64,000 nucleotides of DNA from Gammaproteobacteria bacterium (GTDB lineage: Bacteria; Pseudomonadota; Gammaproteobacteria; Pseudomonadales; Azotimanducaceae): positions 37,421 through 101,420 of the forward strand of contig JAPPGA010000063.1 of assembly GCA_028821515.1 (NCBI GenBank), written 5' to 3'. The notes below the pieces were generated by a model. It had not been told where the DNA came from. It saw only the letters and a list, made by a program, of their open reading frames with translations, and searched no databases. This document shows positions 38,965 to 51,107 of this stretch, piece by piece; positions within the stretch are counted from its first letter, which is position 1; every line of letters starts with the position of its first letter. The position numbers and the translations under genes were made by a program.

Positions 38965-40137
38965 TCAGTCGCGGCGCAGCTTGTCCGATATGGCGATCGG
39001 GCTCGGATATCTGAAAATCACGAGGTAGGTCGATGCCACCAGGGTGAGTACCGTCGCGCCCTGGATGACATGGGCCGCCTCGCCGCCGACAAGTGCGCCG
39101 CCGAGCGCTACCGTGGTCACGAGCAGCGAGAATTCGCTCGCCTGCCCGAGGCGGCAACCGATTTCCCACGATGTGTCACGGGATTCTCCCTGCCACGCCA
39201 GCAGCCAGCGGAAGACGGGCGGTTTCACCACCAGCATTGCGCCGCCAAGACACAGCGCCGGCCAGATGACCTTCGCCAGCACGGCGGGGTCGATGGCCGC
39301 CCCGACGGAAAAGAAGAACAGGATGAGGAAGAAGTCCCGCAAAGGGCGCAGGTTATCCGTAACGAATTGTGCAATGGGCGAACTGGCGAGAGACACCCCG
39401 GCGATGATCGCGCCGACCTCGAGCGACATGCCGGCCAGGTGCGACACGGTCGCTATCGCCAGGCACCAGCCGATGACGAGCAGGAAAATGAACTCGTTGA
39501 AAGCGTCGAAGCGCGCCAGCAGGGGAGTTAGGATGAACTTGACGCCAAGGAACGCCCCGGCGGCGATGATGGGGAAGGCCGCGACGACCAGTAGCGGGTG
39601 GCCCGGTGCGGGACTGCCCTGATCGGCGCCGAATCCCGCCAGGGCGAGCAGGGCGACGATCGCGATCAGGTCCTGGATGAGCAGGAGACTGATGACGATC
39701 TCGCCGACGTGCCGGTGGTGAAGCACCGTCGTCGGCAGCATCTTGATGCCGATGATGGTGCTGGAGAAGACGCAGGCGATGCCGGCCACCAGGCATTCGA
39801 TCCAGCCGAAACCGAAGCTCCACAGCAGGCCAAACCCGAGTGCGAAGAAGATCGCCGTGCTGGCCAGGGCGGTAACGACGGATTCGCCGAGCATGTTGCG
39901 TAGTTTCGCTGGCGGCAGGTCGAGGCCAACCAGGAACAGCAGGAAGATGATGCCGATGTGGCCGATGTCGCTGACGAACTCGGCGTTCGGTATCCAGGCG
40001 AAGCCGTGGGGGCCGAGCAGGGCGCCGACCGCCATGTAGGCGACCAGCAGCGGCTGCCGGGTAAACAACGCCACGGTCGCAAGCACGGCAGCGCCGGCGA
40101 AGATCAGGAAGAACGATTCGATGATGCCAACCTGCAT
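38965..40137 (-). CDS. CPA2-family cation/proton antiporter (KefB-like, no TrkA domain)
   Basis: Integral membrane protein of 390 residues with about 11-12 segments. Typical Kef marks are QPLLVAYMAVGALLGPHG, FLLFLVGLDLPPAKLRNM, the SSTIIGIKML helix and DLIAIVALLAL. KefB/C of E. coli have about 600 residues with a C-terminal TrkA-N domain; here the protein stops after the transport domain. It could carry Na+ or K+ against protons. It converges on the acuI-like gene. Confidence 0.88.
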   Translation of the reverse strand: MQVGIIESFFLIFAGAAVLATVALFTRQPLLVAYMAVGALLGPHGFAWIPNAEFVSDIGHIGIIFLLFLVGLDLPPAKLRNMLGESVVTALASTAIFFALGFGLLWSFGFGWIECLVAGIACVFSSTIIGIKMLPTTVLHHRHVGEIVISLLLIQDLIAIVALLALAGFGADQGSPAPGHPLLVVAAFPIIAAGAFLGVKFILTPLLARFDAFNEFIFLLVIGWCLAIATVSHLAGMSLEVGAIIAGVSLASSPIAQFVTDNLRPLRDFFLILFFFSVGAAIDPAVLAKVIWPALCLGGAMLVVKPPVFRWLLAWQGESRDTSWEIGCRLGQASEFSLLVTTVALGGALVGGEAAHVIQGATVLTLVASTYLVIFRYPSPIAISDKLRRD

Positions 40138-40203
40138 CGTGCAAGCATGCCATCAGAAAGGTAGTGGGGCATCCATGGTTGAGACGAAAGCCCGACGGGG
40201 TAA

Positions 40204-40701
40204 TCAGCTACCCGTGTGGATTCTCCGGAACGCGGGCTGGGGCTGCAGCACGGAAGCCTGGTAGTGGTCCGTGATGGAGGCGACCGAGGTAATGGCGACC
40301 TCGGCAGCGCGCCGGTCCTCCACCAAGAATGCGTCAAAGCCGGAGCGGTGCAGGTATTGCGCCAGGTCGGGGAGAATGTCGCCGAACGCACGCAGTTCGC
40401 CGCCAAAGCCAAGGCGGGAGCGCAACAGCACGCCGAGCGACAGCCCACGTCCATCGGCGAATGCCGGAAACTTCACCGCTACCAATGATGCTCCTTCGAG
40501 GTGGTCGCGTAAGCGTTCGACATCCACCCCGCCATCCACCCAGAAACCTGCGTTGCACGCCTGACCTGGCCGCGGCGCCGAGGCCCAGTAGTCGAACGGG
40601 AAGATGCACCCATCCCCCGTCGAACCGTCGCTATCGTCGGCTGACTCGATCAGCCTCCACGGATCGGGGACGATCTCGAGATCCTTAACCAGCACTGGCA
40701 T
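40204..40701 (-). CDS. DUF934 protein linked to sulfite reductase
   Basis: Soluble protein of 165 residues. The DUF934 core is AVKFPAFADGRGLSLGVLLRSRLGFGGELRAFGDILPDLAQYLHRSGFDAF. These proteins almost always follow the cysI-type hemoprotein gene and are often annotated as oxidoreductases; they have no shown activity that I know of. The ATG at 40701 overlaps cysI by 17 bases, so it is the second gene of that operon. Confidence 0.88.
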   Translation of the reverse strand: MPVLVKDLEIVPDPWRLIESADDSDGSTGDGCIFPFDYWASAPRPGQACNAGFWVDGGVDVERLRDHLEGASLVAVKFPAFADGRGLSLGVLLRSRLGFGGELRAFGDILPDLAQYLHRSGFDAFLVEDRRAAEVAITSVASITDHYQASVLQPQPAFRRIHTGS

Positions 40702-42343
40702 AGACGCGGTCCTTGAACGGCTGCATGCCGATGCGGCGGAAACAGGAGAGGAACGGTTCGGTATCGATCCGCCGGTCCACGTATACGTCGAGAATCCGTT
40801 CGACGACTTCGGGCACATCGTCCCGCGCGAAGGACGGGCCGATGATCCGCCCCAATGACGCATCGTTCCCCGCATGTCCGCCTATGGACACCTGGTAGAA
40901 CTCCGCGCCTTTCTTGTCGACGCCGAGAATCCCGATATGGCCGACGTGGTGGTGTCCGCAGGCGTTCATGCATCCCGAGATGTTGAGATCGATGGGACCC
41001 AGGTCGTGCAGGTAGTCGTAGTCGTCGTAGCGCCGCTGTATGGCTTCGGCGATGGGAATCGACTTGGCATTGGCAAGCGAGCAGTAATCGCCGCCGGGAC
41101 AGCAGACGATGTCTGTCAGCAACCCGACATTCGGTGCCGCGAGTGCCATCTCCGTTGCGCGCTTCCACAGTTCGTAGAGCTTCTCCTGCGCCACGTCCGG
41201 AAGCACGAAGTTCTGTTCGTGGCCGATCCGAATCTCCCCAAAGCCATACGCGTCCGCCCAGTCCGCCACCGCGTCCATCTGCGCATCCGTGACATCGCCC
41301 GGCGGCACGCCGGTGTGCTTGGTCGACAACGTCGCGATCGCGTAGCCGGCAACCTTGTGGCGGGACACGTTGTTTTGCACCCAGTTGTTGAAGGCGGGCG
41401 CCTTCAGGCGCTGCTCGGCCAATTCGGTCGTTCGATCCTTGAGGTCCGGATAGGGCGGCGGGGAAAAGCAGCCTTGCATTCGGTTCAGTTCGGCGGTGGT
41501 CAGGGTACTCGGACCGTCCTTCAGGTGCGCCCACTCCTCGTCTACCCGTTCGGCGAATACCTCCGGGGTCATCGCACGCACGAGGATCTTGATGCGGGCC
41601 TTGTACTTGTTGTCGCGCCGTCCATGGCGGTTGTAGACCCTCAGGATTGCTTCCAGGTAGGTGAGCAGGTGCGGCTCGGGCAGCCCGCGCCGGATGACGC
41701 TTCCAATCACGGGCGTGCGACCGAGTCCCCCGCCGACCAGGAAGTCGAATACCACGTCGCCCGTTGCATCCCGATCGACACGTATGCCGATGTCGTGCAC
41801 GTGAATCGCGGCACGGTCGGATTCGGCGCCGTTCAGCGCGATCTTGAACTTGCGGGGCAGCCAGTCGAACTCGGGGTGCTGGGTCGACCACTGGCGGATA
41901 ATCTCGCAGTACGGGCGCGCATCGACGCGCTCGTCGTCGGCCACCCCGGCGAACTGGTCCGTGGTCACGTTGCGGATGCAACTGCCGCTGGTCTGGATGG
42001 CGTGCATCTGTACCTTGGCCAGGTCTGCAAGGATGTCTGGAACGGACGCGAGTTCGGGCCAGTTGAACTGCATGTTCTGGCGCGTGCTGAGGTGACCGTA
42101 GCCCTTGTCGTAGCGCCGCGATATCTCGGCCAACGCGCGCAGTTGACGTGACGATAGCGTCCCGTAGGGGATCGCCACCCGCAACATGGGTGCCAGGCGC
42201 TGGATGTAGAGGCCATTGCGCAGCCGAAGCTGCAGAAACTGCTCTTCGGTCAGTTCGCCGTTCAGGTATCGTTCGGTCTGTTCCCGGTACTGTTCGACGC
42301 GCTCCTCGATGAAGCGCTGGTCGAAATCCTGATATTGGTACAT
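40685..42343 (-). CDS. cysI: Sulfite reductase hemoprotein (siroheme, [4Fe-4S])
   Basis: Six-electron reduction of sulfite to sulfide in assimilation. The protein has 552 residues. Cluster and siroheme cysteines are Cys415 and Cys421 (CPGGDYC) and Cys458 and Cys462 (CMNAC), the C-x5-C/C-x3-C pattern. The N-terminus MYQYQDFDQRFIEERV and the duplicated ferredoxin-fold halves match the Pseudomonas-type enzyme. A GTG three codons upstream is possible, but the ATG at 42343 gives the family start. DUF934 overlaps its 3' end. The regulator gene cysB is also in the window. Confidence 0.93.
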   Translation of the reverse strand: MYQYQDFDQRFIEERVEQYREQTERYLNGELTEEQFLQLRLRNGLYIQRLAPMLRVAIPYGTLSSRQLRALAEISRRYDKGYGHLSTRQNMQFNWPELASVPDILADLAKVQMHAIQTSGSCIRNVTTDQFAGVADDERVDARPYCEIIRQWSTQHPEFDWLPRKFKIALNGAESDRAAIHVHDIGIRVDRDATGDVVFDFLVGGGLGRTPVIGSVIRRGLPEPHLLTYLEAILRVYNRHGRRDNKYKARIKILVRAMTPEVFAERVDEEWAHLKDGPSTLTTAELNRMQGCFSPPPYPDLKDRTTELAEQRLKAPAFNNWVQNNVSRHKVAGYAIATLSTKHTGVPPGDVTDAQMDAVADWADAYGFGEIRIGHEQNFVLPDVAQEKLYELWKRATEMALAAPNVGLLTDIVCCPGGDYCSLANAKSIPIAEAIQRRYDDYDYLHDLGPIDLNISGCMNACGHHHVGHIGILGVDKKGAEFYQVSIGGHAGNDASLGRIIGPSFARDDVPEVVERILDVYVDRRIDTEPFLSCFRRIGMQPFKDRVYASAG

Positions 42344-42378
42344 CCGGCGCACACTACCAATTCCGGATTTGGGTGAGA

Positions 42379-42403
42379 ACTAACTGTTTTTTCTATAGTT
42401 AGT
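42379..42403. promoter_or_regulatory. Inverted repeat upstream of cysI
   Basis: ACTAACT and AGTTAGT are separated by 11 AT-rich bases (GTTTTTTCTAT), 36 bp upstream of the cysI ATG. The AT-rich spacer in a GC-rich genome and its position suggest a promoter or operator. A CysB footprint is possible, but the motif is too loose to assign. Confidence 0.4.
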
Positions 42404-42469
42404 CCACCGCAGCCAGTACCTTCGGCACCGGTCGAGCGCGGCGAGTACTTCGGGTGTGGAGCGGTAACG

Positions 42470-46117
<3,648 letters not shown>

Positions 46118-46305
46118 TGCCTTGGCGCGGACTGTGTGCAGCCGATCAGGTTAGCCCGGTGGAACAGGAGTGCAATTGAAGTTGCGAGGGTGCAACATGA
46201 CTTGAATTCATGCCTGAAGGCTTTTGGCAAGCTTCGATGGCCCCAGACGCCGACCGATCTTTGGTCTTGACGTGCGCTCCCGTGGTTCGGGTCGTTTGAG
46301 ATTTA

Positions 46306-46325
46306 TACTGTATAACGATACAGTA
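46306..46325 (+). promoter_or_regulatory. LexA (SOS) operator
   Basis: The 20-bp sequence TACTGTATAACGATACAGTA is a perfect palindrome with 8-base arms and a 4-base centre. It contains CTGT-N8-ACAG, the LexA box of E. coli-type gammaproteobacteria. It lies 25 bp upstream of the first gene of the accessory operon and includes a possible -10 (TATAAC, 46311-46316), so bound LexA would block transcription. It is 189 bp from the metH start on the other side. Confidence 0.85.
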
Positions 46326-46350
46326 ACAAGCTTTGCGAGCGGTCTAGCAA

Positions 46351-46917
46351 ATGCCCATGGCACTCTCTCAGGTTCTCTTGGATTTGCGCCGTACCAATAT
46401 TGTCGAACGCGTGAATCGCGATCCCCGTACGCTTGGCGATCTGACGTTGGGGATTGACCCGCAGACGGCGATGGAAGCCATCAACTGGGGCCAGGCCGAC
46501 TTTGACGAGTCATTGGAAAATCTAAGCTCTGACGATCGAGTGCTGCTTTATGCATACTGGAATCAGCTGGGGCATCTTGAAGAGCTTTCGGAGGCGTTTG
46601 GTCAGATGTTCGGCACCAATCGGCCTTCCGAGCCGTTCATCGTCGTCGATATCGGCTGTGGTCCGTTCACCGGAGGACTAGCTTTCGCAGGACAACTCGC
46701 TTCACATGAGTGCTTCGACTACATCGGGGTTGATCGATCGCGTGCGATGCAACGGCTCGGCGCACAGCTGGCCTTCGCGCTGGAGTCGATGGATGACACA
46801 CCGCGTGTCAACTGCCAGTGGGCCTCGGATTTGCACTCGATCGTTTGGCATGCCCCACTTAGTTGGCGCCCGATAGTCGTGATCGTGTCCTTCCTATTTG
46901 GCGAGTCCGTCTCTTGA
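46351..46917 (+). pseudogene. SAM methyltransferase, N-terminal part (frameshifted)
   Basis: This reading frame gives 188 residues. A helical N-terminus (about 1-95) precedes a class I SAM-binding core: motif I IVVDIGCGPFTGGLAFA near residues 96-112 and motif II YIGVDRS. The frame then runs PIVVIVSFLF and terminates shortly after, while its natural continuation (ASPSLDVERLLADL) is found in another frame from 46898. A tandem TCCT TCCT lies at 46888-46895, and removing one unit (or one base of the GG at 46900-46901) joins the two frames. It is first in the LexA-controlled operon. Substrate unknown; codon use is less GC-biased than in flanking genes. Confidence 0.75.
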
Positions 46918-47176
46918 CGTAGAGCGACTGCTGGCGGACCTGGAACGTCTCTTGGGCACGATGAGCCGAGGAGAAACGACAGTTCTCTACACAAATTCCC
47001 CGAAGGCAGGTCCTAATAGGAGATTCCCGGTCTTTGAGCGGGGTCTGACGAACAGGGGTTTTCGGCTGGTCGCCGATGACACTGGTCCCGTTCACACAGA
47101 GCGCGGGACGCGTGATCTTCGCTATGCGCTGTTTCGTCGTGGTCCCGAGCGCATCCTCCGGCTTGGAGGGAATTAG
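46898..47176 (+). pseudogene. SAM methyltransferase, C-terminal part (frameshifted)
   Basis: This frame starts at a TTG without a credible ribosome-binding site and encodes about 92 residues: ASPSLDVERLLADLERLLG, then GETTVLYTNSPKAGPNRRFPVFERGL, a strand-helix pattern expected for the last third of a Rossmann methyltransferase. It continues the 46351 frame after a frame change near 46890-46900. It ends 1 bp before the GTG of the ATPase gene, and its last codons hold that gene's GGAGGG ribosome-binding site. Confidence 0.7.
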
Positions 47177-47177
47177 C

Positions 47178-48275
47178 GTGCGATTGCCCACTTGGGATGA
47201 ATTGAGCAGCGATGAGGAGCAACTTGAGGTGCTTGAAGCTCCTCTCGATCAAGCGCTTTATGTCATCGGCCCGCCTGGGTCCGGGAAAACCTCGTTGGCG
47301 GTCTGGCGGGGCGAGGCTTTGGCGGAACTGTACGGCCAGATTCCGGTGATCACGTACAACCGTATGTTGCGACGTTCGTTGCAATTGGTAGCGGACGATA
47401 ACGACATTTCGATTCGGGCTTCAACCATGCACAGCTACGTTTGGCGAGACTTCCGGGCCCGGACCGGTAACGAACCGCCTGCGATGCCAAAAGACTCATT
47501 CGCGTATCGTTGGGAAGCTATTTCGAACGACTTGGTTGGCGTGAGGCCGAATAAAGAAGCTCTTGTTGTAGACGAGGGACAGGATCTCCCAGTGGGTTTT
47601 TTTGGCTACGCATCACAGTTTGTCGCGAAGGCTCTCACAGTATTCGCGGACGAAGAACAAGCCATCAGTGGAAATCACTCAACGATTGAACAGATTCAAC
47701 GTGCCGGTGGCTTGCCCGATCCCATCATCCTCAGCGAGAACCACCGAAATACCCCCGAGGTCGCGCGGGTGGCTGAGCACTTCCACACGGGACGGTTGCC
47801 GACAGCAACGGTCATTCGGTCGGGTTCTGGAGACGTACCACGACTTATTCGAACGAAGGACCATGATTCCACGATAAGCTTGATCATCAACGAGTTCCAC
47901 AATCGTTCCGGCAGCATTGGCGTGATCGTGGATCAGCAAGCTGTCGGCGAAGCGGTGCAATCGTCGGTTCGGGAGCTATTGCCAAGCAACCGGGTCGATA
48001 GGTATTCATACGAACTGCAGAATGACGATTCGATTGATGTCCGAAGCCCGGGAATAACCGTGCTTAACAAGGAGTCAGTCAAGGGCCAAGAGTTCGACAC
48101 TGTTTTTGTTTTGGAACTGGATCGGTTCATCCCCTGTACGAACGATGCAGAACTCAGGGCCATGTACATGATGTGCGCGCGGGCTCGGGATAATCTATTC
48201 CTTGTGTGCGGCCCCGAACCGCTCTCGGCAGATGCCGAGGCATCGCTTCCGGGGCACGAGGTGTTGGAGCGGTGA
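47178..48275 (+). CDS. Compact UvrD/Rep-like superfamily 1 ATPase
   Basis: The 365-residue protein shows SF1A helicase motifs in order: Walker A GPPGSGKT (residues 31-38), a motif Ia-like STMHSYVW, Walker B DEGQD (132-136), FADEEQAI as motif III-like, LSENHRNTPEVA as motif IV, VKGQEFDTVFVLEL as motif V and MYMMCARARDNLFLV as motif VI. The 1B and 2B insertions of UvrD (about 720 residues) are largely missing, so processive unwinding is doubtful. It may be a nucleic-acid-stimulated ATPase (inference). Start GTG 47178 has GGAGGG upstream. It overlaps the next gene (GTGA). Confidence 0.82.
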   Translation: MRLPTWDELSSDEEQLEVLEAPLDQALYVIGPPGSGKTSLAVWRGEALAELYGQIPVITYNRMLRRSLQLVADDNDISIRASTMHSYVWRDFRARTGNEPPAMPKDSFAYRWEAISNDLVGVRPNKEALVVDEGQDLPVGFFGYASQFVAKALTVFADEEQAISGNHSTIEQIQRAGGLPDPIILSENHRNTPEVARVAEHFHTGRLPTATVIRSGSGDVPRLIRTKDHDSTISLIINEFHNRSGSIGVIVDQQAVGEAVQSSVRELLPSNRVDRYSYELQNDDSIDVRSPGITVLNKESVKGQEFDTVFVLELDRFIPCTNDAELRAMYMMCARARDNLFLVCGPEPLSADAEASLPGHEVLER

Positions 48276-50425
48276 CAGCAGGCGACATGTTTCGTCCGGA
48301 TTGGCTCGGACTCGTTACTGACAACAGAAGGCTGTTCGACGCCTTGGAGGACGGCTGGCTACGACCGTTGCCGTCACAGACTGGTTCGATTGTCGGGGTC
48401 GACTCGTACCTGCGTGAACAGGGAGAAGTCGAAGGGAATCGCATACCGGTTCGAATACGACTGGACGTGGCAAAGCTACCCGACTTGAAAGTTGCTGCGT
48501 TTCGCCACAATCAGTGGGAGACAATGCCGCTTTCCCAAGTTGCTCCAAAGGAGGTGGCAGCTGTCCTTTGGCCCGGTGTATTGCCCTTTTTCTCGGTGTC
48601 TGAACTCACCGTCCCATCGGAAGAGCATCGGATTCGTCTATTGGGCATCGGCAAACGTATTTCGAACATTGAAATACCTGAGGTGCGCGTCGATTGTAAG
48701 GACGAAGAAGCGCTGGTTCCCTCCATGCCACCTCCCAATGCCGAAGCGACACTCACTGTGCCGATGGCAGAAGACTCGATACGCGGCGCGATAAGCATGG
48801 CGTTGTGGGCGGTACCACGTATCGACCCGTGGATGAATGTTCTCATGGCGAGCCTTTCGTTCGATTCCAGAGCGTTGCGCAGGTCCACGTCCCAGGTCAA
48901 CGCGACTTGGTGGCGGTTCCCGCCGTGGGCAAGGCCACTCGACGTGGAACCCGACGATGTTCAAGAACGTGTCTGGCTCGCGGCTCTGGAGGTGCTGGGA
49001 TCCACCGACCGGCTAGCGCCTCGAGAGGTGGCGGACAGAATTGCCGCAGAGGCGTCCAAGGACGGTTCTGCGGAGGACGGGAGCGCAGTCGAGGAGTGGC
49101 GTCGCGAGACTATAGGAATCCTAAGGGCGGCAGCCACGATTCAACACCAGAACTGGCAGGAACATCCCGTCGGATTGGCGATCCAGCTTGTACTGTCACG
49201 TCCCGAGCCGTCAGCGTTCAAGACGTGGTTCGATGAAGATCAGGTGAATCTGGCTCCGGCAGTAGCGTGGTCCGCGGCTACGCTATGTGGTCTATTTCAT
49301 GGCTACAAGCAGCTGTCCACACGCTTTCGAGGCAAACAAGATCAACGCGAAGTGGTTGCCGTACAGACTCTCAGGATGTGTTCAGATTGCGGGAGCGTCG
49401 ACTGGCCGAGTATTTCCTCCGATCCACCGGGATGGCGAAGAGAAGCCGGGAACTTCGTCATCACGTGGGGCGGCCGCGAGATTGTGTCCAAACAGGAGCG
49501 GGAACGCGGGAAGTGGTATAGGGCCGATCTGGAAACCGAAGCTGTGCAACGAGAAGCGGTTGCTCTAGCAAAAACAATGGACTGGCGTTGCCTCGCGCGA
49601 GTCATCTCTCTTGGGCAAGGTGACAGACCGTTCTCTGGCTCTGGACATTTGGAGGTTCGTGAACGGACCGTGAAGGTGCGAGGAGACATTGAAATTCAAA
49701 TGTCTGTCGGCGACGAGGTTGAAGAAAGGATTGATCGTGACGCCTTCCTGCGTTTCGTCACCGTGGCGCCCGGGCGCTTGCCTGCGCCACCTGCAATGCA
49801 AAGTCCCATAAAATCGGACAGACCCGAATGTCGCATTCCGGGACTAAAGCTCGTTGATGGGTTTCTCAGCGAGGCCGAAGAAAAAGAAATCCTCGACCAG
49901 ATCAATCGGAGCACCTGGAGTTGTGAGCTATCGCGTCGGGTTCAACACTATGGTTGGCGATACGACTACACTGCTAGGCAGGTAGACCCGTCCATGCATC
50001 TTGGGCCATTGCCGGAGTGGGCCGATAGGATTGCCCGACGACTATTCGATGAGGGATACGTTGCAAAACTGCCCGACCAAGTCATCGTTAATGAATATAA
50101 GAGCAATCAGGGCATTGCACCCCATATCGATAGCAAATCGAGTTTTGAAGACGGCGTGGCAATGATTAGTTTGCTGGAAACTTGGGAGATGTGGTTTCGA
50201 AAGTTCCGCGGTGACAAGGTGGTGGTCAAGCTAGAGCGGTGCGGTGCCGCGATAATCAGAGGCGAGGCTCGGTACGCTTGGAGGCACGAGATCCCGAAAC
50301 GAAAGACGGAGCCAGGCCCGGTGCGGCGAGTGCCGCGCCATCGCCGCGTTTCTCTCACCTTCCGCAAAGTCATCGGGGTGAGTCAACCCTTGCAAGACGG
50401 CCGACTTGTGGAGGGTCAGGGATGA
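48272..50425 (+). CDS. Large protein with C-terminal ALKBH8-like AlkB dioxygenase domain
   Basis: The protein has 717 residues. The first about 520 are unrecognised: a beta-rich start, helical middle, and one CSDC pair (Cys370, Cys373). Residues about 522-702 are an Fe(II)/2-oxoglutarate AlkB domain: PGLKLVDGFLSEAEE, HYGWRYDY, PDQVIVNEYKSNQGIAPHID, FEDGVAMISL and RRVSLTFRKV. The metal triad is His618, Asp620 and His672; Arg692 and Arg698 match the RxxxxxR 2OG site. The NEY-GIAPHID and SFEDG features resemble ALKBH8 more than E. coli AlkB. It overlaps the ATPase gene by 4 bp and is last in the LexA-controlled operon. Oxidative demethylation or hydroxylation of RNA or DNA is inferred. ATG 48287 is an alternative start. 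Confidence 0.85.
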   Translation: MTAGDMFRPDWLGLVTDNRRLFDALEDGWLRPLPSQTGSIVGVDSYLREQGEVEGNRIPVRIRLDVAKLPDLKVAAFRHNQWETMPLSQVAPKEVAAVLWPGVLPFFSVSELTVPSEEHRIRLLGIGKRISNIEIPEVRVDCKDEEALVPSMPPPNAEATLTVPMAEDSIRGAISMALWAVPRIDPWMNVLMASLSFDSRALRRSTSQVNATWWRFPPWARPLDVEPDDVQERVWLAALEVLGSTDRLAPREVADRIAAEASKDGSAEDGSAVEEWRRETIGILRAAATIQHQNWQEHPVGLAIQLVLSRPEPSAFKTWFDEDQVNLAPAVAWSAATLCGLFHGYKQLSTRFRGKQDQREVVAVQTLRMCSDCGSVDWPSISSDPPGWRREAGNFVITWGGREIVSKQERERGKWYRADLETEAVQREAVALAKTMDWRCLARVISLGQGDRPFSGSGHLEVRERTVKVRGDIEIQMSVGDEVEERIDRDAFLRFVTVAPGRLPAPPAMQSPIKSDRPECRIPGLKLVDGFLSEAEEKEILDQINRSTWSCELSRRVQHYGWRYDYTARQVDPSMHLGPLPEWADRIARRLFDEGYVAKLPDQVIVNEYKSNQGIAPHIDSKSSFEDGVAMISLLETWEMWFRKFRGDKVVVKLERCGAAIIRGEARYAWRHEIPKRKTEPGPVRRVPRHRRVSLTFRKVIGVSQPLQDGRLVEGQG

Positions 50426-50490
50426 CGATGCAAGACGCGGCCAATGCGATCGGCTAAGATATCCCGACTATTTTGATCGGAATTTGCCCC

Positions 50491-51069
50491 GTGATAGAGA
50501 TTTCCGATGCCGCCAGGGACTATCTGAAGGAACTCCTGGCGAAGCAGGAAGAGGGCTGCGGCATTCGCGTATTCGTGGCCCAGCCCGGCACGCCGAATGC
50601 CGAGACCTGCATCGCCTACTGTCGCCCGGGCGAAGAGCAGGACGACGATGTGGCGGTGGACATGGGAGGGTTCACGGCATATTTCGAGAAACGCAGCGAG
50701 CCGTATCTGCTGGATGCCGTCGTGGACTTCCAGGAGGATCGCCTCGGCGGACAGCTCACGATCCGCGCACCCAACGCGCGTACCCCTAACGTGACGCCGG
50801 ATTCACCGCTGGAGGACCGGATCAACTATGTCCTCTACAACGAGATCAACCCGGGCCTCGCAGCGCACGGAGGCATGGTGGCGCTCGTGGAGGTGGTCGA
50901 CGGCGATACCGCCGTGCTGCAGTTCGGCGGCGGCTGCCAGGGCTGTGCTGCGGTGGACATCACCTTGAAGCAGGGCGTGGAAAAGGCACTGATCGACCAG
51001 ATTCCGGAACTCGTCGCAATCAGGGACGCGACCGACCACAGTTTTGCCGAGAACGCCTACTATCGGTAG
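50491..51069 (+). CDS. nfuA: Fe-S biogenesis protein NfuA
   Basis: Scaffold/carrier that delivers [4Fe-4S] clusters to apo-enzymes. The 192 residues match E. coli NfuA (191). An A-type-like N-terminal domain ([18 protein letters not shown], degenerate) is followed by the Nfu domain with the cluster motif [10 protein letters not shown]. The GTG at 50491 fits the family start; a TTG six codons upstream is less likely. GC content returns to the chromosomal level here, marking the right edge of the accessory island. LeuC and CysI in this window are possible clients. Confidence 0.95.
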   Translation: MIEISDAARDYLKELLAKQEEGCGIRVFVAQPGTPNAETCIAYCRPGEEQDDDVAVDMGGFTAYFEKRSEPYLLDAVVDFQEDRLGGQLTIRAPNARTPNVTPDSPLEDRINYVLYNEINPGLAAHGGMVALVEVVDGDTAVLQFGGGCQGCAAVDITLKQGVEKALIDQIPELVAIRDATDHSFAENAYYR

Positions 51070-51107
51070 CCGTCGTCCGGGGCAACGGTGGTATCGGCGC
51101 CGCCGGA

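Noticed and set aside
46351..50425. Restriction-modification system
   Set aside because: The methyltransferase lacks a recognisable target-recognition domain and the NPPY-type motif. No endonuclease motif is visible in the partners; an AlkB domain is not part of known R-M systems.
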